DNA from: Trichostrongylus colubriformis
Taxonomy: Eukaryota; Nematoda; Chromadorea; Rhabditida; Trichostrongylidae
Assembly: GCA_963978905.1 (NCBI GenBank)
Contig: OZ022258.1
Coordinates: forward strand, 42,764,591-42,828,590
Length of the DNA: 64,000 nucleotides
Reading direction: 5' to 3'
The stretch's first letter is position 1. Every line of letters starts with the position of its first letter. Below the pieces are notes generated by a model. That model did not search any database. It was not told the origin of the DNA and saw only the letters and a program-made list of their open reading frames with translations. Positions 56,250-64,000 of this stretch are shown piece by piece. Made by a program: the position numbers and the translations under genes.

Positions 56250-57674
56250 ATGGCCCAAGGTGACGAGTATCTGAACAGTTTCCGCGCTCTCGCCAGCGTG
56301 TATCAAGAAAGAGTGTCGGTAGAAGACATTGAAATCGATATGACAACCACTCTAGGAGAAATCAATAATCACATAAAAATGGCGAACACCCTTGATAGCC
56401 AACTAACCCATCACCAACTGACCACAACAGAAGCCAAGTTTACCGGAGGAGAATTGATTCTGGCAACTTCACGCCTTTGGAAGACAGCTACATATGCGAA
56501 GGAAAAACTTCACTCCTTGACCCAGAGATACGTGCTATTCGACGCAGTCTACAGATTAAAAGTCGAAGTTGGGAAAATACCTGCAAGAAGAAGAGTCGAT
56601 TGGCAAGAAGACGACGACCACGACATCAAGAGGATATCTCTAATGGTTCAGATAGAGCTGAAACGTCTGGATCGCAACATATCGGACATTGAATATGAAA
56701 TGGCGCGAGCCGAAAAAATAGTGCAAGACGAAAAGGTGCAAAACAAGACTCAGTTCGTGTCAGTGTTCAATAAAACAATAGATAAGCTGGAACAAAGGCT
56801 CGATGATATCGCTTTGAAGCTAACAATAAACCCGGACGGCCAGGAGATCGTTCATCCGACAAAAAGGAAGTTAGATCAAGAACTCGAAGAAGTACCTAGC
56901 GCGAGCAAGATTCAGGCAATCGAGGACATATCCAGCACTAGCAAGGACGTACCCAGCACGAGCAAGATTAAGACGATCTCCGATGACGAGTATATGGAAA
57001 GACTCATAGAAGAGAGCAAAGATCAAGAAGAAGAAGACGACAACAAAGAAGACTCGCCGCCCGAGGAGCGGAATCGCCAACAGGTACAGGAGCGAGAACG
57101 CGAGCAAGCAAGACGAGATCAAGCTCGACGACAGGAACAGGAACGAGAGCGCAAGCAAGCAAGACGAGATCAAGCTCGCCGACAGGAACAGGAGCGAGAG
57201 CGTGAACAAGCACGACGACATCAAGGTCGACGTGAAAACGAACGTCGACGATACATCGAGGATTTGGAAAGAGAGCTCAAAGAGCTGTGCGATGGTCGTG
57301 CAAAGCTGGCTCGTAGGAAGATAGGGGATAACCCAAACGTCCTAGAACACACCCAGTGCGCTTTCTGTGGAGCGATAGCGCGTCACTTCTCCGATTCCTG
57401 TCCGAAAATCACGACAGGCGATGACCGCTACGACTTCATCATGCAAGAAAGGAGATGTCGATTATGTTTGGGGAGAGGTCACTCGCCAGAGGAGTGCCGG
57501 ACCGAAGAAAAATCCTGCTGGTACTGTAATACCGTGAGGCGCAATGCACTGAATTTTTTGATACTTCGGGAAGAACATCATCGAGCACTTTGCAATGTCC
57601 CAGACTCGAAAGAACGGGTTACGGCAAGGATAATGAATGTCGAAGAGGAACTACATCGAGTCACTCACCAATAA
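56250..57674 (+). CDS. ORFx: extra nucleocapsid-like protein encoded after env
   Basis: 474 codons. Residues 1-200 are helical (DIEIDMTTTLGEINNHIKMA, DKLEQRLDDIALKL). About 205-275 is an acidic/serine linker with repeated PSTSKI. Residues 281-331 are three 17-residue repeats of the EREREQARRDQARRQEQ type. Then come a coiled coil and a zinc array: CAFCGAIARHFSDSC (CX2CX5HX4C), CRLCLGRGHSPEEC (CX2CX4HX4C) and CWYC...EEHHRALC. The Gag nucleocapsid has the same three-knuckle order with a doubled His in the third. So ORFx looks like a second, diverged Gag-type RNA-binding protein. It ends 14 bp before the LTR. The likely splice acceptor 15 nt upstream of its ATG suggests a subgenomic mRNA. Element 2 keeps a broken homolog. 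Function unknown; chaperone, RNA packaging or regulatory roles are all possible. Confidence 0.8.
   Translation: MAQGDEYLNSFRALASVYQERVSVEDIEIDMTTTLGEINNHIKMANTLDSQLTHHQLTTTEAKFTGGELILATSRLWKTATYAKEKLHSLTQRYVLFDAVYRLKVEVGKIPARRRVDWQEDDDHDIKRISLMVQIELKRLDRNISDIEYEMARAEKIVQDEKVQNKTQFVSVFNKTIDKLEQRLDDIALKLTINPDGQEIVHPTKRKLDQELEEVPSASKIQAIEDISSTSKDVPSTSKIKTISDDEYMERLIEESKDQEEEDDNKEDSPPEERNRQQVQEREREQARRDQARRQEQERERKQARRDQARRQEQEREREQARRHQGRRENERRRYIEDLERELKELCDGRAKLARRKIGDNPNVLEHTQCAFCGAIARHFSDSCPKITTGDDRYDFIMQERRCRLCLGRGHSPEECRTEEKSCWYCNTVRRNALNFLILREEHHRALCNVPDSKERVTARIMNVEEELHRVTHQ
57090..57242 (+). repeat. 51-bp tandem repeats in ORFx
   Basis: Three in-frame 51-bp units (57090-57140, 57141-57191, 57192-57242) encode the 17-residue Glu/Arg/Gln-rich helix repeats. 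The first two differ at only a few bases; the third is more diverged. Copy number may vary between element copies. Confidence 0.85.
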
Positions 57675-57688
57675 CTCGGCGCCCGGAG
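57675..57688 (+). promoter_or_regulatory. GC-rich motif in place of a polypurine tract
   Basis: The 14 bp between the ORFx stop and the 3' LTR read ctcggcgcccggag, not a purine run. In element 2 the corresponding sequence is ccggccgggag. Both end in a C/G-rich block followed by GGAG next to the LTR, so plus-strand priming may use a short or unusual site. Confidence 0.4.
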
Positions 57689-58261
57689 TGTAGCGAAAAC
57701 GCTACCTTGTATATACGGTTTGGAAATATTTACTACATATTAGCCTTGGAAGATCGATTGTATATAAAAAGAGTTTCTCTTGTTTTCAGGCTGATCTTAG
57801 CAAACATTACAGAGGATGTTGCCTTTTCCGCAGCGTATGTTATAAGAGTGACGCTTTTCTTCGCACGTATGTTTTGGAAATGTCACCATCCGACGAAGTA
57901 CGGCTGTATATAAGCTTGGCAACGAGCAGCTTATCTTAGTCTTGGTCTCGGTCCCGAAGAGACGCTTCTCAACAATATTGTAAGTCCCTACATTATTCTT
58001 GCCCTAGTAACCGTCATCAACTCAACGATTCCAGAGCAGGCCTTCTCATCGCTTTCCACCATCAATACGCATATCAATACTCTGCGGCAGCTTGTAAGAA
58101 GCTCTTTGTCAGTACCTAACTCAGATATTTGTCTGATAATAAATATATATTCTACCCGTGTCCTCTTATAGGGAAGTATCAAGAAGTCGTAACAATAACA
58201 TCCAACCAGCAATACCGCGTGGCCAGTTATTCACACTGTTAAAGGCGAGCAATTCACGACA
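57689..58261 (+). repeat. 3' LTR of element 1
   Basis: 573 bp, apparently identical to 47450-48022. Followed by the target duplication acccc. Confidence 0.95.
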
Positions 58262-58450
58262 ACCCCTTCCTCACACTTGAATCCAAAAGGAGGGGAGCTT
58301 GGTTCGCGAAAGGGGCGAGCCCTGTTACAAGGAGTGACAGCCATCGAGAGGAGGCTCTTAGAAAGCCCGAAAAAAGAAAAAGAAAGAAAGGGCGTTTCCT
58401 TTCGTTGGGATTTCGCCACATGTAGACTTCTTGGATCCGTAGTTTCCATT
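58262..58450 (-). pseudogene. Interrupted unknown reading frame, 5' part
   Basis: The minus-strand frame runs from about 58450 (METTDPRSLHVAKSQ) through FREPSSPPFGFKCEEG up to the target duplication. It continues in phase as GVLFPQLLTLGND on the other side of the 10.8-kb element. Poly-Lys/Phe-coding stretches near 58370 are low complexity, so the true start is uncertain. Not recognised. Confidence 0.35.
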
Positions 58451-58900
58451 TTGATGATTCATTTCATGAGTTCTCATCACTCACATTACCCCTGATACTG
58501 TCTTTCAGCTGCCAGCCAAGTGTGGTGCGTATGGCTACTATAGCTTCCTCATTCTCATCCCACATGAGTTAGGTCAGGTGCAGATGTCTCGTTTTTATAC
58601 CATTGGTTATACCTCGATATTGAGGAGTTCGAACCTCTTAATATGGAGGAAGGGTTTTTCAAGGCTTGTCGGTTAGCTATCATACATTTAAAGTTCCAAT
58701 ACAAGCTGTTGAGCTGATCCAGAACTTCCGGTCCATTTCATATTTATTTATAATCTCTAGAGAAAGTGCGAGGCTCTTGATTAGATGGTAATGTAGTACC
58801 TCTTTGACCATACCAGTCTACTAAATAGCCTAATTGTTCACTGCCTGTCTTGGTTATTATCTTAACTTTGCTAAGAGCTTCTCGAGGCGAGCACTGCTTG
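58451..58900. other. No recognised feature
   Basis: Contains a short near-palindrome around ggagttcgaacctc near 58630; otherwise featureless by eye. Confidence 0.4.
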
Positions 58901-61900
58901 GGGCACGATTAGCAACGCAGCGGAGGAGAGTGGAAGATCTGTCAACTGATAATGCAGCACCGACCTCATTCAGTCGAAAGCAGTTTTTCTTTTTGTATCG
59001 ACTATCAAATGACAATCGCTATCGTTGCTGTATGCTAAGCTCATAAGAGGATGTCGGGCAGTCCAGCCACCATGTGACAGGACACTACTGTGCTGCGAGA
59101 TGAGTGAGCTGAGACAAACTCATGGGCTAAGAAAGTCTCTAATTATGATGCTTACTACACATATGGCTACAATACACAACAGAAACACAGAGATGAATGC
59201 CCTGTACGGAAAGCTGAACGGTAAAGACGCCCATGAGTTTGCCTTCCAGCTTTCTAGAGATTGGCATCGTGTTCTAAGGCAGCGAAGTGGGGTCGTCAAG
59301 AGCAGCAAGCTATCTACTGAGGAAGCCAGCCGACGGCGGCGGTAGTACCTCAACGAGCTACTGAATAAGGTGTCGCCACTTGAGGAAAAGATCACAGGAA
59401 GGGACTTTTGTTGTACCCATTCAATCCTGAATAGATGAAGAGGCATACTACTGGGGAAGATGAAGGTTGGGAAGGCGGTTAGTCTGGATGGGGTATCTAA
59501 AGAGGCATATAAACCCCTCAAAGAGTACGGAGTAGATCGAGTGGTGGCCCACTTGATTCCTCAAGCAAGGTCCGCACAGGAAAAGATTCCAAATGCCTGA
59601 AGTACTGGTACCATCGTTCCCATTTTGAACAGAAAGAAGACGAATAGAAGTCACTAGCTACCGAGGGATTAAATTAAAGGCACATACCATGAGGCCATAC
59701 TAGCTGTTGGTCGACTTGGAACTTAGAGATCCAGTCCCGATCTCTCACGAACGGCTCGGCTTCATGAGTCCGGAAAGTCAACGACGTATGCGATCTTCAT
59801 TGTCAGATAAGTTATGCAGAAGTAGCAAGAAAGACTTCACCTGGCCTCCATCGTCCTACAGAGGGCTTTCGACCGTCTCCCTTGAATAGTGATCTGGAGA
59901 GCCCTCCGAGATGGTAATGTACCGAAGCACCGCATCTCTCGGATCTGTATGGTGGCCCTAGCAGCCGTACACACTCCGCACGGGCAAACCACTTAAGTGA
60001 ACATTACGGTAGGGATGCACCAAGGATTGGCCTTCAGTCTGTAGCTAGCGCTACTGCAGCATTTAGAGATTTACTAGTTATTTTTATAGCTGATCTTTAA
60101 TTCATAAACTAATCGATTTGATTGCTGGGACTAGTTTTGTGCATTACAGAAAATGCTTATGCTTCATAGCCACCTGCTTTACGAGGAGCTAGGCGACGCG
60201 AGCTGTACTCTTCTTGTGCACCAGCTGCAGAGTGTCTACAAAAGAGGACTTCGACCGAAGTCAAGGCTCTCCAGCTCAGCTTTGCCTGTATCCTTCGCCT
60301 GCGACTGATCAAGAAAGGATCTGGCGGCTCTCCACGGTGCAAGATTAGGACCTTGTGATACTCGTGTGCGTCAGGTTCAGTATATTTCCTAATAAACGGC
60401 TGTATTACTTGCTTTAGCACCGTTAAGAGGAAAACCGCGTGGCACAAGTTAGGGCGAGCAACGGTGTCGGCAATTGATACAGAGTCCGTTTCTCATCCTG
60501 GTCACGCTAGGTGTCATGGTGGAAGATCGTATGAACGTACCGCTTCAGACCATCCTCAATGCCCACAACATTACCCTGATAGTGGAGAGCAGAGACGAAA
60601 TCCAGGCCAAAATTCAAAAGTGGCAGGAGGTGATAGCTGACAATGGTCTCCGCCTGAATGTCAAGAAAGATCAAGCTGAGCTCGGAAGAAGGTGCGGGAG
60701 AATGATGGAACGTTATCGAGGATTCCGCGCTGCGACTTCCGCCACGTGACATTTGCGCGCGAGTTGATTGCATTTGACGGGAATCGAGCGAAATTGCGTA
60801 AGAAGGGCGACGACCGTATCTACGCCCATTTTTATTCATTTTGCTTCTGTTTTAGCTTGTTTTCCGATCGTTTCTATCTTAGTAGACGGGATCCGATTGA
60901 ATTCAGTTCATTTGAAGTGTTTCCATCCCTCTTGGTTGATGGTAGCGTTTTGTACAAATTCATTCCATTTTTTGTGCTCCGCATACTCCTCATCATTATT
61001 TGTTCATCGGACGCCCTTTTGTTTGCTTTATACGTAGTATTATAGTGAAATATATTTTGTGTTGTATCGAATTGGGAGGCAGTGCGCTTCGAGCTTTTGC
61101 TCAGGTCGATCTGGTGGAAAGGAGTTTGATGATGAGTGAGTCGCTTCTGCCGTAATGCGAAAGTCCTTTCTTGCACAAGTAGATTGGCTCACCTCGGAGC
61201 TCCTTCGCCCTAGGCTGAGGCGAAGGCTTATCCATTCTTCTAAAATCGTCGTGCTGACATGCAAGGAAGGATGATTCAGAGCGCAGAATGCAAGTAAGAT
61301 TGACACATAGCGCAGGAAATGGAATGAAGCATGCAAAATGCTATAATCATGCAAAAGTGAATTGAAAACGTCCAAAGGCAACTGGATTCATCAAAATTTA
61401 GTCTATTCAAAAGAAAGTGATTTGAAGACAAGCTCTATAGTGGCGAAAAGAATAAAAATAGGCGTGGAAGCGGTCGCCGCCCTTCTTACGCAATTACACG
61501 CGTTTCCCACCGCGGACAGTCGACTAGCGCGCTAACTCGCTCGGCGCTCGGCCCTGCGCGAAATTGATATAAGCGGACACGCCCTCGGAAGGGTCGATAA
61601 ATTCCAGTACGTGGGAAGCGATCTAAGTACTGTGGGAGGTACCGTGAATCAGGCAGAGAAATCTCGAGTAGTTGCGGCATGGATGAAGTAGCGGTAGGCG
61701 TTCGAATCTTTTGCGATCGATGACGCTTTAGGCCTTTTGAAGGTAAAGTATACCGACCAGTGGTGAGGCTCGCAATGCTGTATGCGGCAAGTGTTGACCC
61801 ATAACAAAGAATCAAAAATGCAGCTGCACTACGCAAAAATAAGGATGCCTAGATGGGCATGCGGCTGGGCACGGCTCGATAGGATCAGGAATGAAGACGT

Positions 61901-62215
61901 AAGAGTTGTGTCATGAAGAGGGCTCCCGCCCACCTCAAGGTGAGGGAGCAGTTAAAATGGGGGAACGTGCTTAGAAGAGAAGAGTATCATCCAATAAGAA
62001 GGGCTCTAAAATTCGATGTATCGGGTCGGCAACTCCTGTCTCAATGATGAGATGGAAGGATGTCGCCACGGAACACTTTATCGATATCGTGGCTATAGCA
62101 GTGTCTGCCATAAACAGGAACAAATGGCGAGGTATGGCAGGATCCTGTGACGCATGGGATCACTGTAGGGGGTAGAAGAAGATAAAGATGGCCATAGTGC
62201 ACAACTGCTCAACCC
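58900..62215 (+). mobile_element. RTE-type non-LTR retrotransposon, heavily decayed
   Basis: Plus-strand pieces occur in RTE order. The linker helix region is YGKLNGKDAHEFAFQLSRD near 59200 and YLNELLN near 59350. The RT entry GKAVSLDGVSKEAYK lies near 59475 and the block LRDPVPISHERLGFMS near 59720. The catalytic area near 60555 reads LNAHNITLIVESRDE instead of LLYADD. Next is WQEVIADNGLRLNVKK near 60630, the post-RT motif FQYVGSDLS near 61605 and WACGWARLDRIRNEDV near 61860. Stops and frameshifts are frequent. Two stretches, about 60050-60450 and 60700-61580, do not fit and may be insertions. Edges are approximate. Confidence 0.7.
59190..60690 (+). pseudogene. RTE-type reverse transcriptase remnant
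   Basis: This is the middle of the RTE polyprotein, spread over several frames. The motif KKTNRS..LPRD near 59640 and the block after FMS (about 59760-59890) correspond to the part before the first catalytic Asp, which is recognisable only as a degraded AFDRLP near 59870. The YADD box is replaced by NAHN, so even a full-length protein would be inactive. Endonuclease sequence upstream of 58900 was not recognised. Confidence 0.6.
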
Positions 62216-62800
62216 ACTTAACGTCGCACTTTAATGGACCTTTGCAGCATAGTCACCGTAAATGACGACCGGACACTAAATTTGAGCGGTAACGCTTTAT
62301 ACAAATGATTCGGGAACTGCGACATCCGAAATGGATGCCATCAGCAGAAAGCTGGTCTGAGTTGCTGATGAAAAATGAGGAGGTCTGAGTTCTCGATCCT
62401 CCTCCCTGTCCCTCACCACGCATAAACAGACCACATACTCTTCTCTTTGGTTCACGTCTTGGGAAATAGCTGACCTAGGTGATCCTTAGATCGACTTTCA
62501 TCTTTCTCCGGCGAGAAGTCTTGTGGTATGGGTGATATGAAACACACTTGTTCACATCATATAAACAATCTTTTGATCACCCTGCCTCTGGTTCCCCTTT
62601 TCTGACAGGTTCCCTGCAGGGTGCAGATTTTAAGAAATTCTTTACACTGTGATCATTAGATGGCAGCTTCCAAAGCAACTTATGTGAACGGCTACCACGA
62701 AGGGCCTTAAATTCTCTCCACTGATTGAATACTTGCTCATACGATGACATACGTGACTCTCATTTGACATAGAAAGATGAATGAGACAATATTGCGAAAT
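62216..62800. other. No recognised feature
   Basis: Between the RTE remnant and the third MITE; nothing supported. Confidence 0.4.
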
Positions 62801-62807
62801 CTGATTA

Positions 62808-62958
62808 GGTCGCATTCATACTCTGCGATGCCAGTGACAGGGCGTGGCTGCGTGTCTCTGCGTGTTGCCTGCATTATCTCTGCACTTCCCCCGTGCCACT
62901 CTGCCTCTCTGCTTGTGAACGCAGCCACGCCGTGCCGGTACTCAGTATGAACGCTGCC
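62808..62958. mobile_element. Harbinger-type MITE, copy 3
   Basis: A 151-bp element with ends ggtcgcattcatactctgcg and cagtatgaacgctgcc, flanked by TTA (62805-62807, 62959-62961). The interior shares gggcgtggctgcgtgtctct with copy 2, so copies 2 and 3 are close relatives; copy 1 is a shorter version. Confidence 0.75.
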
Positions 62959-62961
62959 TTA

Positions 62962-63460
62962 GTGCTTCTTGGCTCGAACAACTCCTCTTGCAGAGTCATG
63001 TACATATATTTAGGGTTTTAGTTTGGTATCTTATCCATACTTCACATCCAGTGGGAGTATGGCTAGAAGATTCTATCTATACGAGCGATAGACGTCAATG
63101 AAGCGACTCTGACTCCCTGACATCACAGGTTTTAAAATGCTCTTCAATATAATACTTCGCCTACTGGCGGATCAGGAGAGCACCTGAGCCTCTAGCTTCT
63201 CCCCAACTCAAGTGTACTTTTCAGGATACTACAGGCCGGTCACGGAATTGTGACTTCAATGTATGTCCTGTTGAATGAAGCTCTTGTTGAAGTTCTAAGA
63301 ACAATAATAACCATCAGCAGACACAGCATTAGGAATTGAAACTCTTTATGCTCGCTTTCGAACCTTCACATACAACAATTTCAGATGGTTTGATAATGCA
63401 CACTACCACAATATGTTGCGACTGTCTTTGTGGAGCTGAAGTCCGAAGAGTCTCTCTCGC
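62962..63460. other. No recognised feature
   Basis: Likely 3' flank of the fourth peptide gene; no clear polyadenylation signal or repeat picked out by eye. Confidence 0.35.
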
Positions 63461-63468
63461 CTTCGTAA

Positions 63469-63644
63469 TCACTTCCCCCACCATCCTGAAATTTGATATA
63501 GAAAATTTTGTCCAGAGGAACAACAGTAAATTCCTATGAAAAATCATAGAAACCATGTTCGTTGCTTACCAAAACCATAACGGCCGCCGTAGCGGCGAAA
63601 GCTCCAAGGACCCCACGGGTGAAAGCGCGGAGGTGGAGGTCGAC
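63469..63644 (-). CDS. Secreted Gly-Tyr/Trp peptide, caenacin/NLP-like (gene 4, last two exons)
   Basis: Minus-strand exons 63644-63570 (75 nt) and 63485-63469 (17 nt), with phase-1 boundaries as in genes 1-3. The first reads, after the split Gly, RPPPPRFHPWGPWSFRRYGG then RYGF; the second completes GWWGK and a TGA. Splice sites are ttaag/gtaagc and tttcag. The short PPPP motif, the aromatic-Gly tail and the final WGK tie it to the other three genes and to nematode caenacin/NLP antimicrobial peptides. The signal-peptide exon was not found in the remaining 350 bp and is probably beyond the window. An exon pair this small could be missed by automatic gene callers. Confidence 0.6.
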
Positions 63645-64000
63645 CTTAAATCATTCCAGATTATGCGAGCTGCTCAATAATGAATTGGACTATATTGCAC
63701 AGTTATGACACATTAGCATTTCGGTGCTATATGCATTAGCAACGGAGGGGCGAATATTCGAAATTCGCACGCATTTACAACACCCCTTCGGATAGCGGTA
63801 TGTTTCCAAGGATCACTACCACTTATGACTCCACAGCGCTTACTTCGCCTACTGCCTAGCAACCAATTTTAACACAGTTACCGAAAGTTCGCAATATGTG
63901 CGATGATATTTCTTTCGTTCAGCCTACCATATTATGAGCTCCCTGTCCCTGGGAGTAGAAAACTCGAAAATCTGAGCTAGTCTGGTGCGACAAGGCAGCG
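63645..64000. other. Upstream intron region of the fourth peptide gene
   Basis: No minus-strand signal-peptide exon with a preceding acceptor is visible here, so intron 1 of gene 4 likely extends past the end. Confidence 0.35.

Larger units (their letters stand above)
47450..58261 (+). mobile_element. Intact BEL/Pao retroelement with envelope gene (element 1)
   Basis: A 10,812-bp element bounded by 573-bp LTRs that look identical and flanked by the duplication acccc (47445-47449, 58262-58266). Contents: tRNA-Gly-type primer site, a 2,640-codon gag-pol-env frame, a 474-codon extra gene, 3' LTR. All enzyme motifs are in place and no stop or frameshift interrupts them. By layout it belongs with nematode Cer7/Cer13-type BEL elements (Belpaoviridae, genus Semotivirus), which carry a glycoprotein related to phleboviruses. 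Identical LTRs indicate very recent insertion. Whether it is transcribed or forms particles cannot be seen from sequence. Confidence 0.95.

Overview
The window looks like nuclear DNA of a nematode, probably a clade V worm such as a strongylid or hookworm (inference). The evidence is small intron-containing genes, splice acceptors sitting 7 nt upstream of start codons as in spliced-leader trans-splicing, secreted peptides ending like caenacin/NLP antimicrobial peptides, and BEL/Pao retroelements primed by what looks like tRNA-Gly and carrying a phlebovirus-type glycoprotein, as in the Cer7/Cer13 group. I see no operon of housekeeping genes, no rRNA and no convincing tRNA. Most of the recognisable DNA is transposon-derived. 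|| Layout. 0-1.2 kb: fragment of a Penelope-like element with a hammerhead motif. 1.7-5.3 kb: decayed CR1-type retrotransposon (minus strand). 5.3-15 kb: mostly featureless, with Tc1/Tc3-like transposase scraps and a Harbinger-type MITE. 15.0-15.7 kb and 22.2-23.3 kb: two complete three-exon genes for secreted polyproline/Gly-Tyr peptides. 17.6-18.1 kb: internally deleted mariner. 24.4-30.2 kb: second, better preserved CR1-type element whose first 1.1 kb is repeated as an inverted copy, making a 2.2-kb palindrome. 31.7-34.5 kb: third peptide gene on the minus strand, with several MITEs in its first intron. 34.7-36.5 kb: fold-back repeat with a palindromic mariner at its centre. 38.8-41.2 kb: further mariner/Tc1 elements. 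42.6-47.1 kb: a BEL/Pao element (minus strand) that lost pol and most of env. 47.45-58.26 kb: an apparently intact 10.8-kb BEL/Pao element with identical-looking LTRs. 58.9-62.2 kb: decayed RTE-type retrotransposon. 63.5 kb: last two exons of a fourth peptide gene. || How the parts work together. The intact BEL/Pao element encodes Gag, protease, reverse transcriptase/RNase H, integrase and a class II (phlebovirus Gn/Gc-like) envelope in one 2,640-codon frame. A separate 474-codon gene after env ends in a three-knuckle zinc array laid out like the Gag nucleocapsid. The smaller BEL/Pao element at 42.6-47.1 kb keeps gag and this same extra gene although protease, RT, integrase and the env ectodomain are gone. 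Both elements landed in the same older minus-strand reading frame. The peptide genes share one exon plan: signal-peptide exon, polyproline/Gly-Tyr exon, tiny last exon ending in Gly-Lys or Gly-Arg-Lys, all joined by phase-1 introns. They form a dispersed family of candidate amidated antimicrobial or structural peptides. || The two strongest leads are the extra nucleocapsid-like gene of the BEL/Pao elements and the polyproline caenacin-like peptide family. All family assignments rest on motifs read by eye; no database search was run.
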